Shown: positions 20,564 through 29,742, numbered from the stretch's first letter. The stretch: DNA of 64,000 nucleotides from Gordonia mangrovi (GCF_024734075.1 NZ_CP102850.1:3410001-3474000); one strand, 5' to 3'. Notes: a model not told the origin generated them from the letters alone. Program-made: numbers and translations.

Positions 20564-20642
20564 TTCTCGGGTACACCGGCGACAGAATCGAACTCGGCAT
20601 TCCCGAATGCCGCAAGGCATGGTTTTCGAAAGGCATCCACCT

Positions 20643-21938
20643 GTGAGCACTGAGGCTGTTTCGAAGGCTGCGGAGACTCCGGAGGCTCCGCAGCCCACAG
20701 AGGTCTTCACCTTCAAGGACGAGGACATCCAGCGTGCCCGCGACATCGTCGGGGTCTATCACGCAGTCCGTAAGCGTGAGCAGTTCTCCCGGGCCTCACC
20801 GGACGTGATGAGGGCATTCGCCCGCAGCTACGGCGACGACAATCCGTTGTTCGTCGACGAGGACTACGGTCTCGACACCCGCTGGGGCGCGCAGATCGCA
20901 CCGCCGATGATCAACATCGCGGTCACGAAGGATCTCCTCGCGGACCCGATCCCGACCGAACAGCGCCGTCCGCCGTTCCGTGGCATCCACGTGTTCGTCT
21001 CCGGCACCACCACCGACTGGTATCGCCCGGTCTACGACGGCGACACCGTCTACTCCTTCGAGGGATTCGACAACGTCGAGTTCAAGGATTCGGAGTTCGC
21101 CGGCCGTTCGCTGCTGGTCACCCGTATTCACGTCCAGTTCAATCAGCGCGCCGAGATCGTCCAGATCCAGCGTGTGCTGACGATCCACACCGAACGCCAC
21201 GAATCCAAGAAGCGCAAGAAGTACGACACCATCGAACGCGCGACCTACACGCCCGACGACATCGCGGCCATCGACGAGATCTATGCCGCTGAGCAGCGTC
21301 GCGGTGCCCAACCGCGATACTGGGAGGACGTCACCGTCGGTGAGCAGTTACCGACGATGGCGAAGGGGCCGCTGACCGTCACCGATATGGTCGTGTTCCA
21401 TTCGGGCGGATATGGATTCGCGCCCTATACGCCGTGCACCGGCCGGCTGTGGCATCAGAATCGGCACCGCATCGGTGCCTTCTACATTCCGAACGAACAA
21501 GGCATCCCCGATGTGGCGCAGCGTATCCATTGGGACGCGGAGTACGCGCGCTCGATCGGCATCCCCGCGTCCTACGACTACGGGATGATGCGCGACTGCT
21601 GGCTCACCCACTATCTGACCGACTGGGTGGGTGACGACGGCTGGGTCGAGTCGATGTCGAGCCAGATGCGCAAATTCAACTACCTCGGGGACGTCCACAC
21701 GTTCACCGGCGAGGTCGTGGGCAAGCGGGTCGAGGGCCGGCGACATCTGGTCGACATCGGGTTCCGTGGTACGAGCCAGCGCGGTGAGGTCACCTGTCCG
21801 GCGACCGCCACGGTGTCTCTGCCGAGCCGGGATTCGGGTCTCGCGGCCTTGCGCACACCGCCGGCCGACCTCGAGGCGATCGCGGCGCAGATGCTCAAGC
21901 GGCATGGCGAGTTGCGGGCGGCGAAGCGACGCGGGTGA
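20643..21938 (+). CDS. MaoC-like (hot-dog) dehydratase domain protein
   Basis: 431 residues with two hot-dog regions. The N-terminal one (about 30-200) is of the FAS1-dehydratase type, with YGDDNPLFVDEDYGLDTRWG resembling the region before the hydratase Asp/His motif. The C-terminal one is around RYWEDVTVGEQLP and a later SMSSQMRKFNYLGD. Such double hot-dog proteins hydrate enoyl-CoA esters with bulky chains. I prefer GTG 20643, with AAAGG nine bases upstream; ATG 20607 or 20622 would lengthen it by 7-12 residues. It is followed by a hairpin at 21967 and then the SDR. Confidence 0.83.
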   Translation: MSTEAVSKAAETPEAPQPTEVFTFKDEDIQRARDIVGVYHAVRKREQFSRASPDVMRAFARSYGDDNPLFVDEDYGLDTRWGAQIAPPMINIAVTKDLLADPIPTEQRRPPFRGIHVFVSGTTTDWYRPVYDGDTVYSFEGFDNVEFKDSEFAGRSLLVTRIHVQFNQRAEIVQIQRVLTIHTERHESKKRKKYDTIERATYTPDDIAAIDEIYAAEQRRGAQPRYWEDVTVGEQLPTMAKGPLTVTDMVVFHSGGYGFAPYTPCTGRLWHQNRHRIGAFYIPNEQGIPDVAQRIHWDAEYARSIGIPASYDYGMMRDCWLTHYLTDWVGDDGWVESMSSQMRKFNYLGDVHTFTGEVVGKRVEGRRHLVDIGFRGTSQRGEVTCPATATVSLPSRDSGLAALRTPPADLEAIAAQMLKRHGELRAAKRRG

Positions 21939-21966
21939 TACTGAGTCGCATGTCACCATCGAGTAT

Positions 21967-21989
21967 CCCGACGACCACCTGTCGTCGGG
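21967..21989. terminator. Small hairpin between MaoC-like and SDR genes
   Basis: CCCGACGA and its complement separated by seven bases, in the 79-base gap inside a plus-strand operon. It may attenuate transcription or protect an mRNA end rather than terminate fully. Confidence 0.45.
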
Positions 21990-22017
21990 GTGAGGTATGT
22001 GAAAGGACACGGCAGAG

Positions 22018-22785
22018 ATGCACTTGAACGGCAACACCTTCCTGGTCACCGGCGGCGCGTCCGGGCTGGGTGAGGCGACCGCAACCGCGATAGTGGCGGC
22101 GGGCGGACGCGTGATCATCGCCGACCTTCCGTCATCGGACGGAAAGGTGACCGCCGAACGCCTCGGGACGGCGGCCGTGTTCGTACCGGCCGACGTGACC
22201 GACGAGGACAGCCTGGTCGAGGCACTCGACGCGACGGAGTCGCACGGTCCGCTGCGCGGTGCCGTCCACTGCGCGGGTCGCGGCGGTGACCGGCTGCGCA
22301 TTCTCGACAAGGCGGGCGAGCCCGCCGCGCTGCAGAGCTTTCGCGACGTGCTGGAAGTCAATCTGATCGGGAGCTACAACGTGCTCCGGCTCGCTGCGTC
22401 CCGGATCGCGCGCAACGAACCGATCGACACCGAACGCGGCGCCATCGTGCTGACCGCATCGGTCGCCGCCTTCGATGGGCAGATCGGGCAGACCTCCTAC
22501 ACCGCGTCCAAGGCAGCAATCCACGGCATGACCCTGGTGGCCGCGCGCGACCTGGCCAGCGTGGGCATCCGTGTCAACACCATCGCGCCGGGCACCTTCG
22601 ATACGCCGATGCTCGCGCGCCTGCGCGACGACATCCGAGAAGGGTTGGCCGCTTCGGTACCGTTCCCCAAGCGTCTCGGATTGCCCGACGACTACGCGGG
22701 GATGGCTCTGACCCTTCTGCAGAACGCCTACGTGAACGGCGAGACGATCCGTCTCGACGGTGCGATCAGGATGGCTCCGCGATGA
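22018..22785 (+). CDS. SDR, 3-hydroxyacyl-CoA dehydrogenase (HSD17B10-like)
   Basis: 255 residues. TGGASGLGEAT dinucleotide loop, IADLPSSDG acidic end of beta2, and SYTASKAAI catalytic Tyr-Lys, with the DTPMLARL and PFPKRLG segments typical of type-2 (short-chain) 3-hydroxyacyl-CoA dehydrogenases. It would oxidise the 3-hydroxyacyl-CoA made by the neighbouring hydratase. It lacks the mycofactocin-type insertion, so it should use free NAD. Its stop overlaps the next gene's start by four bases (ATGA). Confidence 0.9.
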   Translation: MHLNGNTFLVTGGASGLGEATATAIVAAGGRVIIADLPSSDGKVTAERLGTAAVFVPADVTDEDSLVEALDATESHGPLRGAVHCAGRGGDRLRILDKAGEPAALQSFRDVLEVNLIGSYNVLRLAASRIARNEPIDTERGAIVLTASVAAFDGQIGQTSYTASKAAIHGMTLVAARDLASVGIRVNTIAPGTFDTPMLARLRDDIREGLAASVPFPKRLGLPDDYAGMALTLLQNAYVNGETIRLDGAIRMAPR

Positions 22786-23588
22786 GCACGGGCAGGCGAA
22801 CCACCGCGGACGCCACGGCCGATCCCGGTGCCGAGATCCTGACCGAGGTGGCCGGCGGTGTGCTGATCATGACCATCAACCGGCCCGATCAGCGAAACGC
22901 CATGACCAGGAGTGCTGCCGAGCAACTCGCGGCCGCACTCGATCGCCTCGACGCCGATCCGGACATATCCGTGGGCATCCTGACCGGGCGGGGTGGGACA
23001 TTCTGCGCCGGAATGGACTTGAAACGTTTCCAGTTGGGAGAGCGGCCCGTCGTCGAAGGCCGTGGATTCGGTGGTCTGGTGCAGCGCCCGCCGGCGAAAC
23101 CGTTGATCGCCGCGGTCGAAGGGTGGGCTCTCGGCGGTGGATTCGAGATGGTGCTCGCCGCCGACCTCGTCGTCGCCGGCGAGAGCGCGAGATTCGGCCT
23201 ACCGGAGGTGAAACGCGGACTCGTTGCGCGAGCGGGCGGGATCTTTCGAGCGCCCCGGGTGCTGCCACAGGCCATAGCGTTGGAGCTGCTCCTGACCGGC
23301 GACCCGATGTCGGCAGGACTGGCAGAACGGCACGGACTGGTGAATCGGGTGGTTGCCGACGGCGGCGCGCTCGACGCGGCACGTGAACTCGCCGCCACGA
23401 TCGCTGGGAACGCGCCGCTCGCGGTGCGGGCCAGCAAGGCCCTGGCCCACCATTCGCGCACCTGGACCGACGACGAGGCATTCGAGCGCCAGACTGCCTA
23501 CACCGATCCGGTCTTCGCATCCGATGACGCCCGGGAGGGGCCGGCGGCGTTTGCCGAGCGGCGGGCGCCGCAGTGGAGCGGGCGCTGA
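22782..23588 (+). CDS. Enoyl-CoA hydratase
   Basis: 268 residues. Both catalytic glutamates of classical hydratases are in place: E122 in WALGGGFEMV and E142 in FGLPEVKRGL; the oxyanion-hole segment is GTFCAGMDL. It would hydrate a trans-2-enoyl-CoA, giving substrate for the SDR encoded just upstream, with which it is translationally coupled. Last gene of the amidohydrolase operon; a strong hairpin follows. Confidence 0.93.
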   Translation: MSTGRRTTADATADPGAEILTEVAGGVLIMTINRPDQRNAMTRSAAEQLAAALDRLDADPDISVGILTGRGGTFCAGMDLKRFQLGERPVVEGRGFGGLVQRPPAKPLIAAVEGWALGGGFEMVLAADLVVAGESARFGLPEVKRGLVARAGGIFRAPRVLPQAIALELLLTGDPMSAGLAERHGLVNRVVADGGALDAARELAATIAGNAPLAVRASKALAHHSRTWTDDEAFERQTAYTDPVFASDDAREGPAAFAERRAPQWSGR

Positions 23589-23613
23589 GTCGGGTGACGT
23601 GACAAGTGAAGAC

Positions 23614-23657
23614 GCGGAAGGGGCCGGCGAGGTCTGATCCTCGCCGGCCCCTTCCGC
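23614..23657. terminator. Strong bidirectional hairpin terminator
   Basis: Perfect 19-base arms beginning GCGGAAGGGG with a six-base loop, between the convergent hydratase and flavin reductase genes. Confidence 0.92.
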
Positions 23658-23694
23658 ATCGCTCTGACGATGCCCCGGTGTTGATGATGCGGGT

Positions 23695-24231
23695 TCAGGA
23701 GCGCAGGTGGCTGTCGAGCAGCAGTTGCGAGGTGGACGTGTAGTCGCCGTAGCCGCCACGGAAGAACAACAGTGGGCGCTTGACCGACGCCACGTTGAGA
23801 TCCCCGATGAACCCGACGACCAGGAAGTGGTCGCCGAGCTCAACGGTCTTGTCGATCGTGCAGTCGACCCAGGCCACGACGCCGTCGATGATGGGGTTGT
23901 CGTGGGCAGACCGTTCCCAGGAGACGCCGGTGAATCGATCCGCACCCTTCTTTGCCATCTGCCGGCACAGCCATTCCTGATCCGATGCCAGCGCGTTGGC
24001 GCAGAACCGCCCGGCAGCAAGGATCTTGGGCAGTGTCGAGGACGACCTGTCGACCAGAAATGACACCAACGGTGGATCCAGGGACACCGAGGTGAACGAT
24101 CCAACGACCATTCCGACGGGGACGCCGTCGGCCGCGGTGGTCGTGACCGCGACGACGCTCGTGGGGAAGTTCCCCAGCACGTCGCGCAGGTGTCGCGCCT
24201 CGAAGATCCTGGTGGAATCGGTGTCGGTCAT
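23695..24231 (-). CDS. Flavin reductase, HsaB/HpaC-like small component
   Basis: 178 residues of the flavin-reductase-like split-barrel family: LRDVLGNFPTSVVAVTT at the N-terminus, GMVVGSFTSVSLDPPLVSFLVD and FCANALASDQ. It would reduce FMN or FAD with NAD(P)H for the adjacent HsaA-like oxygenase, giving a two-component phenol hydroxylase. Start ATG 24231 has AGGACC upstream; the longer frame overlaps the previous gene. Last gene of the three-gene minus operon. Confidence 0.88.
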   Translation of the reverse strand: MTDTDSTRIFEARHLRDVLGNFPTSVVAVTTTAADGVPVGMVVGSFTSVSLDPPLVSFLVDRSSSTLPKILAAGRFCANALASDQEWLCRQMAKKGADRFTGVSWERSAHDNPIIDGVVAWVDCTIDKTVELGDHFLVVGFIGDLNVASVKRPLLFFRGGYGDYTSTSQLLLDSHLRS

Positions 24232-24266
24232 GTCGTCGGTCCTGTCGCCTTCGCCGGTGCTCGTGA

Positions 24267-25451
24267 TCAGATGGTGACGAGCATCCCGGGGGGTGTCTCG
24301 AGTCCCATGTTGTGCAGCGCGTTCGAATGATACGGCGCGCCGTCCACGTGAATCATGTGCTGCAGACCCACATGTGCGTCGCGCCAATAGCGTTGCATCG
24401 GGCTGCTCTTACGGATGGCGACGCCACCCGAGCGGGCGAAGATCTCGTCGAGCGCCGAGACCGCACGCCACGCACAGCGAACCTGGTTGCGGCGCTGGTT
24501 GGAGCGATCCTCGATGCTCGGCTCGATCCCGTTCTCGATCATGTCGTGCAGGCGGCTGATGCCCTCGATCAGCTGCACCCGTGAGGCCTCGATCTCGGCC
24601 GCGGCCTCGCCGGCCGCGTGCAGCACGTACGGATCGTCGCGCACCTGGACCCCGGTGACCGCCACCCGATCCTTCTGGATCTCGAGATGCGTCTTGAGGG
24701 CACCCTCGCAGATGCCGACCACCGCGGCCGTGATGCCGAGGGGGAACATCACACCGAACGACAGCTTGTACACCGCCTCGGGGCGACCCGAACGAGCCGA
24801 GGCCGTCCCGTCGGAGATATCGGCCTGCGTCACCGTCCGGTAGGCGGGGATGACCGCCTGGTTCACGACGACGTCCTTGCTACCGGTCCCGCTGAGGCCC
24901 ACCACATCCCAGGAGTCCTCGATGAGCTCATAGTCCGACCTCGGCAGCACGACGTGCATCACCTCGGGCGGCATGATCGGCGCACCCGCGCCGGTGCCTT
25001 TGAGCGCGCCGAGGAAGTCCCACTGGCAGTGGTCGGACCCGGAGGAGAACGGCCACCGGCCGCTGAGGACGAACGATTCATCGTCGATCGGATCCGCGAC
25101 GCCGTTCGGCATGTACGGTGACGCGACCCAGGTGTCCGGGTCCTCGCCCCAGATCTCCTTTTGCAGTTGACGATCCATCTGGGCGAGCTCCCAGGGATGC
25201 ACACCGACGACGCCGGCCACCCAGCCGGCGGCGGGATCGCTGGCGGCAATCGCCATGACCGCGGCGGCAAAGTCCCGCGGGTGTGCCGCATAGCCGCCGA
25301 AGTCGGTGGGCTGCAGCAACCGGATGACCCCCGTCTGACGGAGTAGCTCCGCGGTCCGGTCGCTCAGCTTGCCGAGTCGCTCGTTCTCCTCGGCCAGGGA
25401 CGCCAGCTCCGGTCCTGCTTCCTCGATCCGTTTGATGACTTCGTGCGCCAT
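24267..25451 (-). CDS. Flavin-dependent hydroxylase, HsaA-like (acyl-CoA dehydrogenase fold)
   Basis: 394 residues. It has the ACAD fold but the segments of two-component aromatic hydroxylases: LLQPTDFGGYAAHP, AAGWVAGVVGVHPWELA, EIWGEDPDTW, SGRWPFSSGSDHCQW, and a C-terminal QRYWRDAHVGLQHM. These align by eye with HsaA, which hydroxylates 3-HSA in steroid ring degradation. The neighbouring flavin reductase and meta-cleavage-type hydrolase fit that role. It is a paralogue-like relative, not demonstrably HsaA itself; the phenolic substrate is unknown. Confidence 0.87.
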   Translation of the reverse strand: MAHEVIKRIEEAGPELASLAEENERLGKLSDRTAELLRQTGVIRLLQPTDFGGYAAHPRDFAAAVMAIAASDPAAGWVAGVVGVHPWELAQMDRQLQKEIWGEDPDTWVASPYMPNGVADPIDDESFVLSGRWPFSSGSDHCQWDFLGALKGTGAGAPIMPPEVMHVVLPRSDYELIEDSWDVVGLSGTGSKDVVVNQAVIPAYRTVTQADISDGTASARSGRPEAVYKLSFGVMFPLGITAAVVGICEGALKTHLEIQKDRVAVTGVQVRDDPYVLHAAGEAAAEIEASRVQLIEGISRLHDMIENGIEPSIEDRSNQRRNQVRCAWRAVSALDEIFARSGGVAIRKSSPMQRYWRDAHVGLQHMIHVDGAPYHSNALHNMGLETPPGMLVTI

Positions 25452-25632
25452 GCCATCACACCTCTGACTTCCTTGTAGTCCTTCCCGCCCGGCGGGCGGA
25501 TGATTGTGATTCTGTTGTCTCTTCGTCGGCCGTGGGTGGTACTTTCCACTCAGCGGGAATAGCGGTGATTCCCTCCGGGCCGTCGGGGTGTGGCCTGCGG
25601 GAATGGTCCCGTGGGCTGGGTGGTGGTGCAGA

Positions 25633-26496
25633 TCAGTCCGATTCCCGGGTCAGGAACTCGAGTACCACCCGCTCGAATCTGGCCTTCTTCTCCACCTGGA
25701 TCCAGTGACCGCAGTTGGCGAACGTGTGCAGTTCGATGTCGGGGACCCACCGGTTGGCGAGGTGGGCCTGGTCGTAGGGAAGCATCCGGTCCTCGCGTCC
25801 CCACAGCATCAACGTGGGAGTGGTGATCGTCTCGAGGCGCTTCCACAATGGTGTGTAGGTTTCGCGAAGCGTGGGGTTGAACATCGCGCCGAAGATGGCG
25901 CGAGTGCGATCCAGCACACCCTCGGCAGTGGCGTTGCGCATGCGCTCGTCCACGAGTTCGTCGGTGATCAGCGATTTGTCGAACACCATGGTGTCGATCC
26001 ACTGGACCATCCGTTCACGGGTCGGTTCCTGCAGGAACGCGAACAGTCGCTGAAAACCCTCGCTCGGCTCGGTCTGGAACAGACTCACCGACAGGCCGCC
26101 CGATCCCATGATCGCCATCCGGTCGATGCGTTCGGGTAGATGTCCGGCCATCTCCGCGGCGACCGCGCCACCCATCGAATTGCCTACCACGGGGGAGGAT
26201 TCGATCTCGAGCTCGTCCATGAGTCGCGCCACCCACCGGGCTGCGGCGAGGGGATAGACCTCTTTGGGTTCCGGGAGTTCGGAACCGCCGAAGCCGGGCA
26301 GATCGGGCATGATCACCCGGAAGTGCTCTGCGAAGACCGGAAGGTTGTGGCGGAAGTTCGACCACGCGCTCACCCCCGGGCCCGAACCGTGGAGCAGGAT
26401 CAGCGGTGGTCCGGAACCGGCGTCATGCCAGTGCACCTCGACGCCGTCGACCGCCATCGTCCGACTGGTCGAGTCGTATGTGAATGTCTCTGTCAT
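25633..26496 (-). CDS. Alpha/beta hydrolase, meta-cleavage-product hydrolase type
   Basis: 287 residues. LHGSGPGVSAWSNF is the oxyanion motif of BphD/HsaD-type hydrolases, Ser107 lies in GNSMGG, Asp236 in GREDRMLP and His264 in CGHWIQVEK, completing the triad; the lid segment contains the FNPTLRE and RL regions. It would cleave the C-C bond of a 2-hydroxy-6-oxo-dienoate made by an extradiol dioxygenase, such as the one at 30810. Start ATG 26496 has GGAGGA upstream; the frame continues to 26736 but lies in the promoter region. First gene of the hydrolase-hydroxylase-reductase operon. Confidence 0.9.
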   Translation of the reverse strand: MTETFTYDSTSRTMAVDGVEVHWHDAGSGPPLILLHGSGPGVSAWSNFRHNLPVFAEHFRVIMPDLPGFGGSELPEPKEVYPLAAARWVARLMDELEIESSPVVGNSMGGAVAAEMAGHLPERIDRMAIMGSGGLSVSLFQTEPSEGFQRLFAFLQEPTRERMVQWIDTMVFDKSLITDELVDERMRNATAEGVLDRTRAIFGAMFNPTLRETYTPLWKRLETITTPTLMLWGREDRMLPYDQAHLANRWVPDIELHTFANCGHWIQVEKKARFERVVLEFLTRESD

Positions 26497-26869
26497 GGGG
26501 CGTCCTCCGATGTTCGGCAGCGGTTGCACTGCATACGTCGTGCGCAGTCGGGTGTCGCACGACGTGGGTTCGCGCGACGGACCGCCGGAGCACACGCTAG
26601 AGATCGGAATGGTCTCTGGCGCGGCCCGATTCCGCACAGTGAGACGAGGCGCGCGGGCGTGCCGGAGTCGCGCAGGTCCGCGATCCGGCCACCGCGCGCT
26701 CGGCCTCGATCGATCTCGCTGAGTGGAAGCGAACACGCGTGAGCGTGCTGAACACCGTCACGCTGGAGGACCTTCGGGTGGGAGGCGATGACGTGCAGGC
26801 ACGCAGACGGTGAGAGCCGAGCAGAACAGGGCGGTCGGTGATGGTGGGCCGGTCCGAGAAGGTGGAGTG
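26497..26869. promoter_or_regulatory. Divergent promoter region with inverted repeat
   Basis: 373 bases between the hydrolase and COX III-like genes, no credible gene. At 26535-26565 lies a perfect inverted repeat, ACGTCGTGCG-N11-CGCACGACGT, about 40-70 bases upstream of the hydrolase start. It is a candidate operator for the aromatic-cleavage operon and perhaps also the divergent genes. Confidence 0.55.
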
Positions 26870-27517
26870 ATGCAGTCGACCCCGACCGAGAGCGCGGTGG
26901 GTGGCGCCGACGATGAGGCGGTGCGGTCGCGAGCAGCCCGCCCGACCGATCAGATGTCCTCATCCGGGGTGCCGGGCGAGCCCGGGCTATGGGTCTTTCT
27001 GCTCGGTGACATGGCGATCTTCGCGATCATGTTCGTCGCCTTCCTGTTCGACCGGGCCAAGGACCCCGAGCTGTATCTGATGTCGCGGGAGTCGCTCGAT
27101 CTCACCATCGGGTTGACGAACACCATGGTGCTGCTGACCAGCTCACTCATCGTCGTGATCGCTCTGCGCAACGTCCGGGCGACGGCATTCGGTCGGGCGA
27201 CGTGGGCGTTTGCCGGCGCAGCGTTGTGTGCGGTCGTGTTCACGGCACTGAAGGCCGTCGAGTACACCCACCTCGTCCAGGAAGGTCATGGTCCCGACTC
27301 GAATCCGTACTTCATGTGGTTGTTCATCCTCACGGGTGTGCACCTGGCGCATGTGGCGCTCGGTTTCGTCGTCCTCGTGGTGTTGATGCTTCGGGCGCGC
27401 CGACGGATCCGATCGGAGGGATCGGGTCGGGTGTTCTATGAGGGAGGAACATGCTATTGGCACCTGGTCGACCTGTTGTGGATGATGCTGTTCCCGCTCG
27501 TGTACCTCGTGGCGTGA
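26870..27517 (+). CDS. Cytochrome c oxidase subunit III family protein (NorE-like)
   Basis: 215 residues with five hydrophobic segments. It starts the conserved part with GLWVFLLGDMAIFAIMF, has HLVQEGHGPDSNPYFMW, GVHLAHVALGFVVLVVL and ends in CYWHLVDLLWMMLFPLVYL, the pattern of the short subunit III/NorE family. No subunit I or NorB gene is nearby, so it does not make an oxidase here by itself. ATG 26870 follows AAGG/GGAG; a GTG at 26810 would add 20 residues. It is followed after four bases by a subunit IV/NorF-like gene. Confidence 0.82.
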   Translation: MQSTPTESAVGGADDEAVRSRAARPTDQMSSSGVPGEPGLWVFLLGDMAIFAIMFVAFLFDRAKDPELYLMSRESLDLTIGLTNTMVLLTSSLIVVIALRNVRATAFGRATWAFAGAALCAVVFTALKAVEYTHLVQEGHGPDSNPYFMWLFILTGVHLAHVALGFVVLVVLMLRARRRIRSEGSGRVFYEGGTCYWHLVDLLWMMLFPLVYLVA

Positions 27518-27521
27518 TCCG

Positions 27522-27791
27522 ATGACACTCAACGGATTGCTCGCCGAACGGTATGTGCGGACCTGGATCATCCTCGTGCTCCTGGCGGTCGTCGGTCCCA
27601 TCCTGAGCCTGCAGATGCACGCCGGGACCCCGGTGGCGGTGGTGGTACTGGCATTGGCCGCCTACAAGGTCCGCCTGGTCGGGCTGGACTTCATGGAGAT
27701 ACGGCATGCGCGCAGGGAACTGCGCTGGATCTTCGAATTCTATTGCGTCGCACTCTGGCTCGTCCTTGTCGGCGCCTTGGTTCTGCTGTGA
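27522..27791 (+). CDS. Cytochrome c oxidase subunit IV-like membrane protein (NorF-like)
   Basis: 89 residues with three hydrophobic segments, containing AAYKVRLVGLDFMEIRHA, the conserved cytosolic-side stretch of prokaryotic COX IV/NorF-like small subunits. It is paired with the NorE-like gene four bases upstream, as in many actinobacteria. Its function is unproven; family members are accessory to heme-copper oxidases or Nor complexes. A KstD-like gene follows 80 bases later on the same strand, hinting that the pair could serve electron flow from that flavoprotein, which is speculative. Confidence 0.8.
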   Translation: MTLNGLLAERYVRTWIILVLLAVVGPILSLQMHAGTPVAVVVLALAAYKVRLVGLDFMEIRHARRELRWIFEFYCVALWLVLVGALVLL

Positions 27792-27871
27792 GTGACACCA
27801 GGATCTGCTTGACGTGACCGTGGCCGACCCTCGGCGCGGCGGAGAACAAATCGAGACACAGGAGGAGATGT

Positions 27872-29530
27872 ATGTCAGTCAACGAGGAAGTCTACGACGT
27901 CGTCGTCGTCGGATCCGGTGGTGGTGGGATGATCGGCGGCTATCTTGCCGCCTCCCGCGGCCTGCGGACCCTCATCATCGAGAAGACCGACCAGGTCGGC
28001 GGAACCACGTCGTATTCCGGTGCCGGACTGTGGTTCCCGGGCAGCGCGCCGGTAGCCCGGGCAGGAATCGACGAGTCGGACCGCCAGGCTGCCCGCGAGT
28101 ACCTGCGTGCTGTCGTCGGTGACGACAGTCGTGCGGAGCTACACGACGCCTACTTGTCCGCGGGGCCCCGCCTGATCGACGAACTCGAGAAGAACCCCTG
28201 GTTCGGGGAGTTCACGCACATGACGGTGCCCGACTACTTCGCCGGCCTGCCCGGGGCGACGCCACACGGCCGAACGGTCTTCCCGGCGCCGATCACGGTT
28301 GCCGAACTCGGCGACAAGGCCGATCTCGTCCGCAAATCGATCTACACCGAGCGCTATGGTCACACCGAGGACGAGACATTGGTCGGTGGGCGTGCCTTCA
28401 TTGCGCGGGCGCTGGCCGCGTTCCTGGACACCGGACACGGCGACGTGCGCGTGAACACGGCACTGAGTCGCCTGATCGTCGAGGACGGTCGGGTTACGGG
28501 CGTCGAAGCGCGCTGCGACGGTGAGGTGGTGGCGCTGCGCGCCGAACGTGGGGTTCTCCTTGCCGCTGGTGGGTTCGAGCACAATCCGGAGCTCCGGGCG
28601 AAGTACGGGGCGATCCCGTCGACCGGTGACTGGTCCGACGGTGTGGACTCCAACGTCGGCGACGCACTGCTGGCCGGCATCGCGGTGGGTGCCGACACGG
28701 AATTGATGGACGAGGCCTGGTACGTACCCGGTGTGGTGCAGCCGGACGGCAAACCCCTGTTCAACCACGCATCGCGCGGTGGCATCTGGGTCAATGCCGA
28801 AGGCAAGCGGTTCACCAACGAGACCGCACCCTACGACCAGGCCGGGCACGCCATCCGTGACGGAGAACGCGACACCGACGTGTCGCACACGCCGACCCAC
28901 TGGGTGTTCGACCACAAGCAGCTCTCCCGTGACGGGTTCGGCGGCAAGTCACCGCAGACCCCCATCGCCGACGACTGGTTCACCTCGGGCGCTCTCAAGA
29001 AGGCCGACACGCTCGAGGAGCTCGCTGCTCTGATCGACGTGCCGACGGCCGAGCTGACGGCCTCGGTGCAGACCTTCAACGGGTATGTCGAAAGCGGCGT
29101 CGACGAAGAATTCCACCGTGGTGAGACGCCGTGGGATCAGATGTGCCAGTTCATCGTCGGGTATCCGGCGCTGCCGGAACAGAACTTTGTCGTACCGATC
29201 GAGGCGGAGGGTCCCAACCCGCTGATCGTCTCGATCGACACTCCGCCGTACTATGCGGCGACCCTGCTACTTTCCGACATCGGCACCAAGGGCGGGCTGA
29301 AGACCGACGCCGACTCTCGGGTGCTGGGAGCCGACGGGGAACCGATCGCCGGACTGTACGCCACGGGCAACACCATGGCTGCGATGTCGGGCAAGGTGTA
29401 CCCGGGCGCCGGGACTCCCATCGGCTCGGCGCTCGCCTTCGCCTATCAGGCTGTGGCCGACATCGCGGCAGGCGCGGGCGCGAGCGGTGATCTGGTGGAG
29501 AGCGGGCGCGTGAACGCAGACACCGAGTGA
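27872..29530 (+). CDS. FAD-dependent dehydrogenase, 3-ketosteroid delta1-dehydrogenase-like (first)
   Basis: 552 residues. VVVVGSGGGGMIGG is the FAD-binding loop, IIEKTDQVGGTTSYSGAG the following GG motif. The C-terminal signature KVYPGAGTPIGSALAFAY (Tyr510, Gly514) corresponds to the Tyr-x3-Gly pair that holds the keto group in KstD enzymes. It would remove hydrogens next to a ring ketone. It is shorter and more diverged than the second copy at 45312, and could act on another cyclic ketone or be a fumarate-reductase-like member. Start ATG 27872 follows AGGAGGAG. A strong terminator follows. Confidence 0.87.
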   Translation: MSVNEEVYDVVVVGSGGGGMIGGYLAASRGLRTLIIEKTDQVGGTTSYSGAGLWFPGSAPVARAGIDESDRQAAREYLRAVVGDDSRAELHDAYLSAGPRLIDELEKNPWFGEFTHMTVPDYFAGLPGATPHGRTVFPAPITVAELGDKADLVRKSIYTERYGHTEDETLVGGRAFIARALAAFLDTGHGDVRVNTALSRLIVEDGRVTGVEARCDGEVVALRAERGVLLAAGGFEHNPELRAKYGAIPSTGDWSDGVDSNVGDALLAGIAVGADTELMDEAWYVPGVVQPDGKPLFNHASRGGIWVNAEGKRFTNETAPYDQAGHAIRDGERDTDVSHTPTHWVFDHKQLSRDGFGGKSPQTPIADDWFTSGALKKADTLEELAALIDVPTAELTASVQTFNGYVESGVDEEFHRGETPWDQMCQFIVGYPALPEQNFVVPIEAEGPNPLIVSIDTPPYYAATLLLSDIGTKGGLKTDADSRVLGADGEPIAGLYATGNTMAAMSGKVYPGAGTPIGSALAFAYQAVADIAAGAGASGDLVESGRVNADTE

Positions 29531-29566
29531 ACCGACGGGCCCGTCACATCTGACGGGCGATGACGG

Positions 29567-29605
29567 CGAGAGGGCCACGGCGATCAGATCGCCGTGGCCC
29601 TCTCG
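29567..29605. terminator. Strong hairpin terminator after the KstD-like gene
   Basis: Perfect 18-base arms starting CGAGAGGGCCACGG with a three-base loop, 37 bases after the KstD-like stop. Confidence 0.92.
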
Positions 29606-29618
29606 TGGTCCATCTGAT

Positions 29619-29665
29619 GGTGTCGCACAACGCGGTACCCCGGGGAGCCGGGGGGATGCGACACC
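29619..29665. repeat. Second inverted repeat in the convergent gap
   Basis: GGTGTCGCA and its complement TGCGACACC, 29 bases apart, enclosing a GC-rich segment that can also fold. It lies between two stronger terminators. Confidence 0.5.
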
Positions 29666-29742
29666 GATGCGCGCCGTCGTCGGGTGCCGCTCGTCCGGTG
29701 CCGCTCGGCCGGGTGCTGCATCGGGGCCTTGTCCACACGTGA

